Assembly: GCA_021018995.1 (NCBI GenBank)
Contig: CM037584.1
Span: forward strand, 143,485,317-143,549,316
Length of the DNA: 64,000 nt
Origin: Chloranthus sessilifolius
Taxonomy: Eukaryota > Streptophyta > Magnoliopsida > Chloranthales > Chloranthaceae
Reading direction: 5' to 3'
Shown here: positions 10,900 through 22,679 of the stretch, one piece after another
Position numbering within the stretch: position 1 is the first letter of the stretch
Layout of the letters: each line of letters starts with the position of its first letter
Program-made: the position numbers and the translations under genes
The notes under the pieces: model-generated
The model's input: only the letters and a program-made list of their open reading frames with translations
Database searches by the model: none
Told to the model about the DNA's origin: nothing

Positions 10900-11006
10900 T
10901 TAAGTAAAAAAAACTACTATATTAGGCAGTGGTATATAACACCACCATTTTAAGCAGTGGTTTAATTTTTGCTGCTACAGTAGTTTTTTCGTCATATGAG
11001 GTAGTG
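10900..11006. mobile_element. Possible terminus of a CACTA-type DNA transposon
   Basis: The block ends GTAGTG, the reverse complement of the CACTAC terminus of CACTA elements. It is preceded by several GCAGTGG / CCACC-type subterminal repeats (GGCAGTGGT, AAGCAGTGGTTTAA, GCTGCTACAG). Immediately to the right the sequence switches to chromovirus pol in mid-gene, as expected at an insertion or deletion junction. The adjacent three bases are ATC. No convincing opposite terminus was found, so this is tentative; it could also be a decayed inverted-repeat element of another class. Confidence 0.35.
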
Positions 11007-11009
11007 ATC

Positions 11010-12440
11010 GGGAATAAGGTAATGAGAGCGGAAAACTTAGACCCTCGACTATAAACCTATCGACAGAAGGTGATAGACGACACACTCTCTTACTTCTTTA
11101 TTTCATCTGACCGAGCATTATGTTTCTGAAAGAGATTTTGTGTCCCGAATGATGCAGAGTTGAGAAAAGAAATCCTGACATAAGCATATCGATCGAAATA
11201 TACCATCCACCTAGGCGATACCAAGATGTACGACGATCTGTAATGAAACTATTAGTGGTCTGGAAGGAAGAGAGGCGTTGTTGAATTCATTCGTCGATGC
11301 TTGGTGTGTTAGTGAGTGAAAGTAGAACATCAGAGACCCACATGACCTTTACAACCTCTTGATATTCCTCAATGAAAGTGGGAGCAAATTGCCATGGACT
11401 TTGTTGTAGGACTCCCCAAGACCAATAAAGGTTATGATAAGATTTGGATAATAGTAGATCGCCTCACAAAATCAGCTCAGTTCTTAGCTACTAAGTTGAC
11501 TTCTCCACTCTAGCAATTAGTTAGTTTGTACGTTTCCAAAATCGTAAGACTCCATGGTGTTCTAGTGTCTATCGTGCCAGGTCGAGATTCCCATTTAACC
11601 CCAGAATATTGGAGATCATTTAGAAATTGATGGGAACAAAGGTTAAGATGAGTACGGCATATCACCCCCAGACGGACGGATAATCTAAGCAGAAAATTTA
11701 GACACTATAAGACATGCTAAGAGCCTATATTCTAGAATTCCAAAGAAGTTGGGACCAATACTTATTTGTCCTACAATAACAGCTATTATAGTAGCATTAA
11801 GATGGCACTATATGAAGTTTTGTATGGGAGACCTTGTCGTTATCCTTTATGTTGGAGCGAAGTCTGTGAAAGGCCAATACTTGGCCCCGAATTAGTCCAA
11901 ATCACCATCGAAAAAATCAAGTTGATACTATCCTGGTTGATAGCTGCACAAGATCGACAAAAGAGCTTTGCTGACAAGAAAAGACAAATCCTACAATTCA
12001 AAATTGGAGAGAAAGCTTTCCTTAAAGTGTCCCCAACTAAAGGAGTCATTTGGATTGGTAAACGAGGCAAATTGATGCCCCGTTATATTAGACCTTACCT
12101 GATAATTGAAAGGATTGGAATTGTCGCCTATTGGCTGCAACTATCTAAAGAAATGGCATGTGTACATGACATCTTCCATATCTCCACGTTATGAAGATAT
12201 ATTCTGGATTCGAGTCACTTGTTTCTGGAAGAAGTCATTGAATTACGGGAAGATTTAACCTACACGGGAAGACCAGTGCAAATCATAGATAAAAAAGAAC
12301 AACAATTGCATTCCATCCTTTGGTAAAACTACTTTGGAGAAATCAAGATATCGAAAGTGCTACCTGGGAGTTAGAATCGAAAATGCGAACAAACTACCTG
12401 CATCTGTTTGAAGGAACAAACGCTTACCTTCGAACCTTAG
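11010..12440 (+). pseudogene. Old Tekay-like chromovirus fossil: integrase and chromodomain part of pol
   Basis: Plus-strand similarity runs from the integrase zinc-binding region (VPNDAELRKEIL, about 11140) through the catalytic core (WIIVDRLTKSAQFLATK, about 11440; YHPQTDG-like region about 11660) to the C-terminal part (KIGEKAFLKVSPTKGVI, about 12000) and a chromodomain-like end (ELREDLTYTGRPVQIIDKK, about 12240). The core and chromodomain are typical of the Tekay/Del clade, whose chromodomain steers integration into heterochromatin. Reverse transcriptase, RNase H and gag are not seen, because the region to the left is a different sequence. The fossil is clearly broken, with many breaks, and old. 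Confidence 0.85.
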
Positions 12441-12444
12441 TGTT

Positions 12445-13210
12445 GATATAATTCTGATTTCATGATTTAGTTTTGATTACTCGACGTAGTCATAATAGCT
12501 CAAAATGTTCTCTACTATTTCATATTATTTTGATTACTTAATCTAGTTTGATTCTTTGATATAGTTCAAATTACTTTTGACATAGCCCTGATTGATTGAT
12601 ATCGTCCTGATGATCTTTATAGTCTGATTGTTCGATACGGCTTTATTTATTAGATATGATTTTGATTTTCTTCTGTGACTCTAATTGTTTGGAAAAGCCC
12701 AATTGTTGATATAGTTCAATTGTTTGATGTGACCATGATAGTTTTATAAATTTGATTGGATGATATTGGCTGTTTGGATGTAACATTGACTTGATTGATA
12801 GATGGTCATAGATCGGCTACCTATTTCAAAAAATTTGGCTGATTGACTCTCCTGGTCGATTTAGTAAAATAAATCACCTGTTTGATAACAAAGAATTACA
12901 CGAAGTAAAATTCTAGGACATAGACGATGAGCGATAATTGTCGAATTCAATCAATAAGCACCTCCCACCAAATTAAGGAGATGAAATCACACTATTCATG
13001 AAATTGCTTAAAAATTTTATTAAAATTCCAAATCTTGATTTTGACCATCACATATGACTTGATTAATAAAATTTTAGATGGAGAAACAATTGAAGAAATA
13101 ACTGGATAAATAACGCAAAGAATTAATAGTTGAAAGGAATGTAGGAGTGTCCGAGTATGAAAAATGAAGGACAAGGCTTGAACAAGCGAAGTTCCATCGA
13201 GCATCATTGA
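12445..13210 (+). repeat. AT-rich stretch with degenerate TTTGATATAGT-type repeats
   Basis: Follows the chromodomain. Units of roughly 20-30 bases such as TGATTGATTGATATCGTCCT recur imperfectly up to about 12800. No coding signal is seen. Confidence 0.5.
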
Positions 13211-13218
13211 ATTAGGTT

Positions 13219-13473
13219 ATGCATGCCAGTCATGCTTTTCACCGAAAATATCAAAATCTCTATGCACACACCCCAGTACCAAAACCCCTACGAGAATTCT
13301 ACGTTAGGCAAATTTCCTTCCACAAGGAGGAGATATTTGACTACATGCTTACGCTGGAAGTAGCAGATGAAACTTTCAGAGAAGTAGAACTTCTCGTACA
13401 ACACGCTGAAAATAAGTTGGGTGAAATCACCCCGTGTGTAGAAGGCATCGATGAAATTTTATATAAACAATGA
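13219..13473 (+). CDS. Small reading frame A downstream of the chromodomain (unknown)
   Basis: An 84-codon frame of unknown function lies between the chromodomain and the polypurine tract of the fossil element. The C-terminal half is rich in charged and aliphatic residues (EVELLVQHAENKLGEI), suggesting a helical or coiled-coil segment. It may be a degraded piece of an extra 3' reading frame of the retroelement. I recognise no family. Confidence 0.3.
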   Translation: MHASHAFHRKYQNLYAHTPVPKPLREFYVRQISFHKEEIFDYMLTLEVADETFREVELLVQHAENKLGEITPCVEGIDEILYKQ

Positions 13474-13703
13474 AATGAGTAGAATATGTAATGAACTATT
13501 AGGACCAAATCGCATTTACATTTTTGTATCAATGTAAGAGTGTTAACTATTGAAATTAATGAAAATCAATTATGCATTGTTAAACCGAACTAGAATCTTG
13601 GAAACTCTTCTTGACATTTTGGTCCTTATGAACCCTAGAATTTGAAAACTGCATATATCTTTTTATATACATTAAAATTTTGAAGATAACTTGAAAAGTT
13701 AAA

Positions 13704-14021
13704 TTGTTTCATATGAACTCCACACTTGGAAACAAATTTGTGATGAGCACCGACAAGGAAAATGTGATAACTCATTTCACCTTTTTACGTGACTCCCTCC
13801 TTCCGACTAAGAAACTATTAGACCAAAATTTAATAGAAGATCGTCAAATGCGCAATACCACTCCAAATTTATTGAGCATTCTCCGAAACGATAGACCAAG
13901 GAGAGCCCAACTCCTTACCGAATTGACTCGCATAGAGAATAACTATGCTTACGACAACAAGGAATTGATCAAACTCGAGAAAAGCCTCCATCGCCTCGCT
14001 ACGGATATAGAAAGGCTATAG
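13704..14021 (+). CDS. Small reading frame B downstream of the chromodomain (unknown)
   Basis: A 105-codon frame, highly charged and predicted helical, ending LIKLEKSLHRLATDIERL. The RLATDI segment resembles RLATHITEIE encoded near 18500, just before the polypurine tract, so the fossil element may carry repeated helical modules here. No known domain is recognised. It could instead be chance open sequence in decayed DNA. Confidence 0.3.
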   Translation: MFHMNSTLGNKFVMSTDKENVITHFTFLRDSLLPTKKLLDQNLIEDRQMRNTTPNLLSILRNDRPRRAQLLTELTRIENNYAYDNKELIKLEKSLHRLATDIERL

Positions 14022-14910
14022 GGCAAAATTTCTACCATGGATGAGTAGAAATAGTATTTAGGATTCCTACTACTTGTAATGTGTCTTGATGTATGCTTAT
14101 TATGAGCAGAATGGCTTGTTTTAAATGTTATGAAATTTTTTGAATTATGAGTTATCACTTGAATGTGCATTGACCAATATATTTTTTAAAATTACCTTAA
14201 AATAAATAAATAAACCAAAATATTACTAAAAGTAGACTTCCTACAGATAGAAGCCTATACTGAAATTCTCGATACTCTAAGTGAGATTCAACAAAGGAGA
14301 AAGACAATGCGTAGGTACGAACAGATGCACCTACAATAATAAAAGATCACAAAAACATGCTAGAATACATCTAGCAGAAAAAGTACGAAATCAAAGGGGA
14401 GAAATACACCATGGAGAAATTCCTCTCAACTCCTTTGGCCCATACAGGACAATACTGGTCGAAACTAGATGCGACCCTAACTAACTTAGAAATCCGCCAA
14501 GAGTGGGAAGTTCACTTCCAACTCATGGAAGAAACCGTGTGCCCAAACCACAACCCGCTTGAGCCAGGCTAAGTAACTCATTCACTTGTATGAGAAAACT
14601 CTACGTAAGAAAAAGGAAGGCATGAACTATGACTTTATGATCAAAAGATAAGACTGTTAGTCTCGACTACTTGTGATCTGTGAGTTTGATTGAATTTTAC
14701 GTCTCAACTTATATGTATGTACAAGTTGCATTATTTGCTATTTTTACGCGATCACCTTGAACAAATGCACATTATGAATTAGTATAACTGATGTTTCCAC
14801 AGATAGAAAGCACCTTGATCCCCCTCGTGACCTTGACCAAACTAAAATGCAAGAAAAAAAAGCTAGAACGTGAAGAAATTCTTTTCTTTTACCAATGAGC
14901 GCTACACAGA
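14022..14910 (+). other. 3' region of the fossil element, coding remnants
   Basis: Contains another short helical-looking stretch (about 14414-14575, with LTNLEIRQEWEVHFQLMEET) and otherwise AT-rich DNA. The stretch is cut at 14910 by the solo LTR and resumes at 18244. Confidence 0.35.
14906..14910. other. Target-site duplication ACAGA (left copy)
   Basis: Identical to 18244-18248 on the other side of the solo LTR. Confidence 0.92.
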
Positions 14911-15689
14911 TGTGACAGCCCGGATTTTCCCTACACGGATTTCTGGGATGATTTTTTTTTTCAACTTTAAACCAAATGGGAAGACCCGGACTGCCAGATT
15001 GTAGATCACAATCTGAAAACAGAATACTTGGTACGTCCACAAATAAGCGTGGAAAATAAAGCAGACACACATATGGCAGAACTAAATCAAATCTCCATTT
15101 CTATATAGAGAACATGTAATTCAAAAGAAACAACTGAACCACGGGTGATGGTCAACTATCACCTAAACAGTGGTGTACAATTTATACAAAAAGAGCTACA
15201 AAAGTCACTAGACGTACCAAGGTCAAAGTCCAAATCTGCACTATATCGAGTCCCAAAAAGTTACCACCAATAATCTATGGAAAATACTCCTCAGGTGGAA
15301 GATCTTCTTCTACCCGTACTTAGTCTAAATCTTTCTAAAAGTCAAGGTCCTGATTAAAGTCTTCACCTATGACGTATAGTCAGTAGAGGAAACTCAAGAA
15401 CACATTACATTTTTATCAGATCATGCATAGATTCAATGACAAGATTTCAAAGTAGTTTCTCATAAAAAATGCAGATCCCAATATAAGTTTTCAAAAGGCA
15501 TTTCATTTTAAAACAGAGATATGATTCAAAGTCATTTTCATCTTAGAACGGTCAAGCCATTTTCATATCAAAACAAAATTTGAAATTTATATATCTTAGG
15601 TGGAGTTTCACAAATATTCAAGTTCAAGTTCGATTTAGATTCAAAGATCAGGGTCGATTTAGATTCAAGGATCATATTTAATTGACTTA

Positions 15690-15845
15690 CATATAATCCG
15701 CCCTAACGGTCCATAATTGTATGAATAATCCGCCCTAGTGGTCCATAGAAACAAGTATAATCCACCATAGCGGTCCACATATACACATATAATCTGCCCT
15801 AGCGGTCCACAGTGTATACATATAATCAGGCATAGCGGTCCACTT
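15690..15845. repeat. GC-hairpin tandem repeat in the solo LTR (about 5 units)
   Basis: Five units of about 35-40 bases built around ATAATCCGCCCTAGCGGTCC. CCGC and GCGG can pair around CCTA, so each unit can form a small hairpin. Confidence 0.85.
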
Positions 15846-15879
15846 CAATTTACCTGATTTATTATTCGATTTATGGATA

Positions 15880-16195
15880 TAACATCATGCCGGTTCGATT
15901 CACGAATATGTTGTTATGCCGGTTCGATTCACGGATATGTCGTCGTGTCGGTTCGATTCATGGATTAACTGCCGTACCAGTTTGATTCACGATTATGCCG
16001 CAGTTCCGATTCAATTCACGGATATGCTGTCGTGCCGATTTGATTCATAGATATGCCACCATGCTGGTTTGATTCACCGATATGCCGCCGTGCCGGTTCG
16101 ATTCACGGATTAACTGCCGTATCAATTCCATTCACAGATTAACTATCGCACCAGTTTGATTCATGGATATGCCGTCGTGCTGATTCGAATTACAG
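15880..16195. repeat. 30-bp minisatellite in the solo LTR (about 10 units)
   Basis: Consensus GCCGGTTCGATTCACGGATATGCCGTCGT, with variant units reading CACGGATTAACTGCCGT. About ten copies are seen by eye. The same sequence occurs once or twice in the other Tekay-type LTRs at the equivalent position. Confidence 0.88.
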
Positions 16196-16199
16196 TTCT

Positions 16200-16560
16200 T
16201 ATTTCCAAAGTTCAGACTGATGGTTCAAATTCATATTCAAAGTTAAAATTTTAGAGTTTGTAATTCAAGTTTTAAGATCAAAGGTTCTAAATTCAGGGTT
16301 CAATTTCAAAGGTCAAAGTTCAGAGGTTAGGATTCAATTGCGGATTCAAAGTCGAAGATCATATTCAAAAGTTCATATGCAAGTTGATGATTCAATGTGA
16401 GTCATTTCATAGTTCGGAGTTCATGTTCAAGTGTAAATTCTAAGTTTCTGATTCAAGTTTAAAGTTTGTGTTCAAATTCGGAAGTCAAAACTTATATTCA
16501 TTTTTAAAATATCCAGATGCAAATCAAATTCTTAATAGTCAAAAGCATTTCAAACATTCA
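16200..16560. repeat. TTCAAAGTT-type degenerate microsatellite
   Basis: Repeated variants of TTCAAAGTTCA / GGTTCAAATTC without strict period. Confidence 0.6.
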
Positions 16561-18243
16561 AATCAAATACATAATAAGAGTCTATGAATCAGAGTCAAAA
16601 TACAATTGAGTATTGAATTTCCCCTACCTTAACCTTGAAGTTGCGCAAAGTCAAGCAAAGTCCTATCGATGGCTTTCTGCCCTCAATCTACATTACAAGC
16701 ATATGATGATGCATCAAGGATTAACTCTAATCACTAATAACTTAGACATATTTAAGTGTTTTCTCAAAATCGAGGCAGAAACGGGTAAGTTCGTGCTAAC
16801 TTAGAATTTGACCCAACTTCCCGCTCAATTTTGACCTTTAAACATTTTGATTCATTAATTTTATAATTTACAAAAGCTATAGATCTTGTTGTTCTCTTTC
16901 CAACGCCGTGAGAATCGCGTCAATCCAAGTTCGGAACAGAAAGTTACGGCTAAAATATCGAGATAGTGTCAGTCCTCATTCTGTCATAGTCGCACAAGCG
17001 ACTTTCCAAACTCGCACGTGCAATTGTTTTCAGTACTTTTTTGTTTGTTTTCTAAAGTCACTTCGCCTGTGCAAGTTTCCAACTTGCCCGCGCGAATGCA
17101 TGTGATTTTGCATGTTTTTACCTTTCTAAAACCCATTTTCACATCTAATTCAACCTTTTTTATTCCAATCTTTTGCACACATCTAAGCAACATAATTTCA
17201 ACCAAATTAAATCAAATCTTACCTTCTAATCACGTGCGCGTAAGTTTTACGATGACCGAAATCAATGGATTTGGTGTCAAACCCTCTTGCTCCTCCAATG
17301 TCTCGATCTCTTCTCCCCAACCACAACGGTGATGAAGATCGACATTCTTTAGCGAAGAATTCATAGAGATCTTCTTAAATGAAGGGGGGGCTTGCGATAA
17401 GTGATCCAAAGGTTAGGGTTTCAAGGAAATGAGAAGGGAAATGGGGTTCTTCCTACATGGCTCTTACGGCATTGAAATCAAAATTCTCAAGCGGAGAATC
17501 CGACAAGATCTTCTTGAAGAAGAAGAAGAAGAAGCAATTTGAGGGAAACCCAAAGTGATTTGGGTTTCAAATGGGCAATTGGGAAGGAGGTTTCCCTCTT
17601 CTCTCTCTAAGCGCTTTCTCTTCTCTCTTTCCTCTCACAAATAAAACTCAAACGAGTTTTGCAATTGAGGTTTCCTTTATCATATGGGTTGGGTTTAGTG
17701 TTAAGCCAATACAGTAAAATGGATGTATATAGAGGGGGCTCTCTTCCTCTCTCTCTCTCTCTTGCAACAAAATACAAATGAAATATCTAGGATATTTCAC
17801 TTATCCTCTCCTTTTTTACTCATGGGGTCTATTCTAGTGCCACGTCGGCACACATCGAGTTGGTGCAGGGGCACTTATCCAAAGGCCAAAACATCATATC
17901 TAGCCTCACTATTCACACGAAATTTTATTCTTATTAATTATTTATCCTAAAAATTTAAGGCGGCATCGTGTGACTTGCCAAACACGTACACTTGGTTGGG
18001 TGCCACAAGATACGTTGGGTTATTGGGCTCAGGTTCATGTGCAACATGCACAAACGCACATACGCTCTACAAAGCATATGAGTTGGGATTTACTACGCTT
18101 GGCGTGTAACTCCAACCTTTACAAGTGGGGTTTGAGGTCACGTTACGTAGGTCAAATGTTTAACTCGGGTCAAAATAGTCAAAAGGTTGCAAATTCGTCA
18201 AAGGACAATGATTCAACATTTTAAAAAATTTCAGGTTATTACA

Positions 18244-18593
18244 ACAGAGCATTGATCTGTTACCTCGAAACCTGAATTGATCAACTGACTAGTGAGAGAC
18301 ACACTCTATCTATCCGCATTTCACTTCTCAGAGGAAACCCGACAGGAAAGCGTGAAGCAATATGACAGATGGATGCAATAAAGCTGAGAATTCACACCTA
18401 CAAATGACACTTCATGAAAGAAACAATTGAATTGGGGCAGAGCGAAGGAATCCTAAGGACAATTCAAGAGGACATCAACAGGCTCGCTACCCATATTACT
18501 GAAATCGAGACCTCAATGGACGTATTAGGTATTCCGAAGTACTCTTTCTAGTTTCGATTCCGATGATGAAATCATTTTTTTAGGAGGGGATAA
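18244..18593 (+). other. 3' end of the fossil Tekay-like element, with target duplication and polypurine tract
   Basis: Begins with the right copy of ACAGA (18244-18248), then continues the sequence interrupted at 14910. A helical-looking stretch (RLATHITEIETSMDVLG, about 18470-18530) precedes AGGAGGGGATAA at 18582-18593, the polypurine tract that primes plus-strand DNA synthesis. It lies immediately before the LTR start TGTAATACC. Confidence 0.7.
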
Positions 18594-20279
18594 TGTAATA
18601 CCTACCCCTTAGAATCCGTGTCAGTCAACTAGTTGACTGATACCTGATGAGACCTAACTGCACCAGGTGACAGCCTGAGGCCAGGTCCACCCAAAAATGT
18701 TGAGCACCAACCTGATGCTTGATGGAAAATATTATTCCTAATGGCACCCATAGGACACCCCATTTAATTAGATGGGTGTGGTAGTAATTAAATAAACCAC
18801 ACACCTCCCATCTTAAACCACATATGAAGACCCAATTTAACTGACTAGTGATTGGTCTTGATCTAAGAAATTGCCCAAATTAAGACTGAGCCAAGGTGAT
18901 GATATGGAGATCATCATCAATGATGTGAATTTTGATGATCATCGTGGTGGTGATCAATAAAACAATTCAAACTTGGACCTATTGATCCAAGGAAGAAAAA
19001 AGAATAAACACATTTGGTTAGGTATATGAGCTTAATATAGAACAATGACATTTAAGGTAAATAAGGATGAGCCCTAAGGGCATTTGAAAATAATTTCTCC
19101 AATTTATAAATTTGAAATAAATAAATACACTTTGCTCTACTAAATCCTAGCCCTTGATCTATTTGACCAAGTTGGATTCCATCTATAGCCATTAATTTTG
19201 CATTGGGGAAATCTATGGTGTAAGATTGACGAGAAACCATGCAACCGCAAGATCTGTTGAAATGTGGCCTTTCACACATTTTAAGGGCACCTTAAGCGGG
19301 AAAAGGCAAGACGAGGACCCAATGGAGGGTGGAGAGGGAACCCAAGTGGGTCCCACTTCTCCATGCACATGAGGAAAAGAGGGGAGAGAGAAAAGAAGGT
19401 TGGGGAGACCAAGCTTGCCACTTGGCAAACTTGCCCCCACAAAGGGCTTAAAGCCCATTCCCCTAGCAAACTTTGAATTCAGCCTTCTCTCTTTCTCTCT
19501 AGCTCATTCCATCTTCTTCTTCATCCTCTCTTCACCATTAGAGCTTTAGGTTCCCAAGCTCTACTTCTCTTCATCCAACCCTTGAAACTTTCATCCACCA
19601 CCACCATTGCAACCCTCTTGATCTTTAGAACAACATAGTGTGAGTTCACTCCCATCCTAGCCCTTCTCACCATCAAATTTCATCCAAACCGGCAAGCACC
19701 AAGAAGGAAAATAAGGTAATGTCTCTGTTGATAGTTTTGGTTCTTTTGTATAGAATAATGTAGGTTTAGCTTACTGTTTGTAAGTTTTTCTTGAATTTTT
19801 CTTGAGTTTTTTAGTGAATATGAGAGCTAAGATGAATGTGCAGGTTAGGATGACCTTGAATGTGATCTCCATGATCATGCATGGCCATCCAATGGTCCAA
19901 ATAGACAAGGTTTGGACTATGTCCAATGCTAGCCTAGGACACTTCATAAAAGAGTTAGAAAATTTGATTTTTCTTAGGAATTTTATGTGAATTTCATTTT
20001 TTAACTTTGAGGTTATGGATGTGTGATATAAGATTTGGTGTGGGTGATCATGATGGTCTCATATCACCATCAAGTGATGGGTCTATGACCATTTGATCTT
20101 CCATCATGAATGGTAAGATGGTGATGATCACTCACACATCTTATACGATCTTGATCATCATGATTACCCACACCACATCATATACGATCTTGATCATGAT
20201 AGAAACACAAAATCTACATTTTCCAAAATCTCTAGGATCACATGATCATCTAAGGTATGATAAAGGGCCGAGGAGATCA
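18594..20279 (+). repeat. 3' LTR of the fossil Tekay-like element, left part
   Basis: Starts TGTAATACCTACCCC directly after the polypurine tract. It contains a pyrimidine-rich tract (about 19480-19560) and an AAGGTAATG box (about 19712-19720), both in the positions seen in related LTRs. It is interrupted at 20280 by a solo LTR. The far end was not found, so its total length is unknown. Confidence 0.6.
20275..20279. other. Target-site duplication GATCA (left copy)
   Basis: Pairs with AATCA at 22519-22523, four of five bases identical. Confidence 0.75.
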
Positions 20280-22518
20280 TGTGACGACCCGACTTTTCCA
20301 ATCCTCATGGTATAGGAAAGGCCGACTCGCCAACCCATCAATAACTCGATAAGCCAGACAGAACAGTCATATATCAGAGCGCAAGCAGGTAAAAATATGC
20401 ATAACCCTAAGGTCAAAATAGTATAACAAGAGCGATATCTCATACAAAAATATATTTAAAAAAGGAACCAAGAAGAACCACTGGGGATGGCCAATCCAAC
20501 ACCTAAACAATGGTTCCTAATGATGGTTCCTTAAAATGATATCAATAGTAATCCAAACAAGGCCTTGGGCCCATAATTCACAATGATCATATACAACACA
20601 ACAACAAAATATACCAACTCGAAAGCCTAGGTCAAGGAAAAAACTCGTCAAGAGGAAGTTTTGATTCTTCCTCAGGGATGTAGTCAAAGTCCTCAAGATT
20701 CAAGGCCTTAGAGCCTAAATCGGTATCAGCACCTGTGACGTGTAGTCGGGGTGAGCTAACATCGAAGCTCAGTAGAAGAAACTTATTTATTCACATTTTG
20801 TCATAATTAAGGTTTTCAAAGACGAAAAATCATATCAGATATGGTTTTCAAGACATGTCTTAATGTACTAAGTTCCATTTCTAAATGATCAAATAGTGTG
20901 ATGAATGGAAAGTTATACAGATCTAAATGATTTCAAATTCTAATTCAATGCATGCATCTTCAGTTAATTGTCTTAAATCTTAAATTAAAATTTATCTCAC
21001 ATTACTATATCATGAGAGCAGGAATAAAACCGATGGGAACCCCTAACTAACCATTGTCGTTCAATGAACCCATTTCCAGATAAAATGCAACAAGCCCCTT
21101 TATCCTGAGGGTAACTTGTGCCATATTGTTACTCAATCAAATAGGTTCCAGATTAAACTCACGGATACCCTGCCTTGTCGGTCACGGATATCTTGCCATA
21201 TCGGTTGGGATTCATTCATGGGAACCATAAAACAAATGCAGATGTTAATCATATAATCACATGTATGCTTATTACATTTTTCAGATTTGGAATTTAAGTG
21301 TCTAATTCAGATTCAAATTTCATATCGTATGCTAAACCAAGTCATGGTAGATTCAAATCATAGTCGGAATTTAGTTAAATAACCAGATTTAAATGATAAA
21401 ACAAAATGCACTAATGTTAAGGTTCCCCTACCTTTGTCTTGGATTTGGTCTAAGTTCAATCAAAGGTCCTCATAGTAGAAATTTTCTACATATAACCTAT
21501 AAAGGACTAATACCACAAGGTTAATGGTGCATTAAAGTGGCAAATAAAAGCTTCTATCCTAGGGTTTTTTTTCAAAAATATAAAATGCCAGAAACAGGAC
21601 AAAATCGAACATCGATTCCAATTTTTGAACATTCGAGTTTGCATTCGAACTTCGAATTTTAAATCGAAGTTCGATTTCTTGAGGAATTGAACCTGGCAAA
21701 ACAGAGCCAGATTCGAAATTTGATTTCCATTTTCGAATGTTCGAATTTGGATTCGAACTTCTAATTCTTTCAGATTCCTATTGTTCTCAATTTTCAAACA
21801 TAAACTAATTTTTTCTCTCAACTTTAATCAATTCTATCCTACTGTGTATATATAAACAAGTCTAATTCAAGGTTACTATTTTAACAAAAGAAAAGTTAAG
21901 TCACTTACCATTTCAAGGTTTATTCTAAGGTGTCCGATTATTAGATTCCAATGCACCGAATCAAAACTATAAAGCCTGAAACAGTCGAACTCTAGATTCA
22001 GCTCATCTCTCACAGTGCTAATAGTATAATTATCCCCTAGATTCACACACAATTTGTATCACTCTCCCCTAATACATTCAATCCAATAAGTGATGGATTA
22101 TAAGGCTTTTCTACGGTAAGGAAGTTTTACGCCTCATCAATTTGAAAGGAGAAGTGAAACTTACCCTTTCACTCTTCTCTCTATATAACCAAAGTAAGCA
22201 AACAAAATATCTTGATATTTTCTCAAAATATCTTAATATTTTCTCAAAATATCTTGATATTTTCTCAAAATATCATGATATTTTGTTTACAAATTCTATC
22301 CACTTAAGTCAAGCTTAGGTTCGGTGTTAGGCACGCCTACATGTGTCGGTGTATTAGTTAATGGTTAAAAGTCTTCCCAATGTCCAATTAAAGTTTCCTT
22401 GTACCAATAACCTTCTCTTAGTTTTATCTCACCATAACTCATAAAGTTATCGCATGACTTTTTCGGGCATGCTTATCAAGGTAATCAGATTCAGGTTCAA
22501 AATATCTTAGATATTACA
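20280..22518 (-). mobile_element. Solo LTR of a second Tekay-like family
   Basis: The 2,239-base segment begins TGTGACGACCCGACTTTTCC and ends CTTAGATATTACA, with TG...CA ends, flanked by GATCA/AATCA. In its own orientation it starts TGTAATATCTAAG and ends GGGTCGTCACA. No internal region is present. It is inserted in the 3' LTR of the fossil element. It carries an AAGGTAGGGG box (21424-21434, minus), two CACGGATA units (21162-21210), an ACTGAGCTTCG box (20765-20775, minus) and a CGTCACAGGTG box (20730-20742, minus). Confidence 0.88.
22203..22285. repeat. Four tandem copies of a 21-bp palindromic repeat
   Basis: Units read CAAAATATCTTGATATTTTCT with small variation; the last unit contains the perfect palindrome AAAATATCATGATATTTT. 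It lies near the outer, promoter-side end of the solo LTR, where U3 regulatory sequence would be. Confidence 0.88.
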
Positions 22519-22679
22519 AATCATGATGAAGATCGTATGGTCTTAGATTTTTTATTTGTCTTAGCCAATTTTCATAGATTAGGCTTTTAAGAACAAATGA
22601 TTATTTTATTTGAAAAGATTAGAACATGTGCATGAGTTTGAATGGTTTTGATTGATAAAGTACTTGCTGAAATTTCAAA
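22519..22679. other. Continuation of interrupted DNA
   Basis: Starts with AATCA (target duplication copy) and leads into the 178-bp tandem repeat. No gene seen. Confidence 0.4.

Larger units (their letters stand above)
14911..18243 (-). mobile_element. Solo LTR of a Tekay-like retrotransposon
   Basis: The 3,333-base segment starts TGTGACAGCCCGG and ends GGTTATTACA, with TG...CA ends, and is flanked by the perfect 5-bp duplication ACAGA. No internal retrotransposon region is present, so it is a solo LTR left by LTR-LTR recombination. In its own (minus) orientation it starts TGTAATAACCTG and ends CCGGGCTGTCACA, like the primer-site-anchored LTRs at the two window edges. It carries an AAGGTAGGGG box (16621-16630, minus), a 30-bp minisatellite, GC-hairpin repeats, a CTACTGAC box (about 15380-15390, minus) and a GTCATAGGTG box (15364-15375, minus). 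Confidence 0.92.

Noticed and set aside
15690-16195. Regularly spaced repeats resembling a CRISPR array
   Set aside because: This is a plant LTR; the units are contiguous degenerate minisatellite copies without unique spacers of constant length or cas genes.
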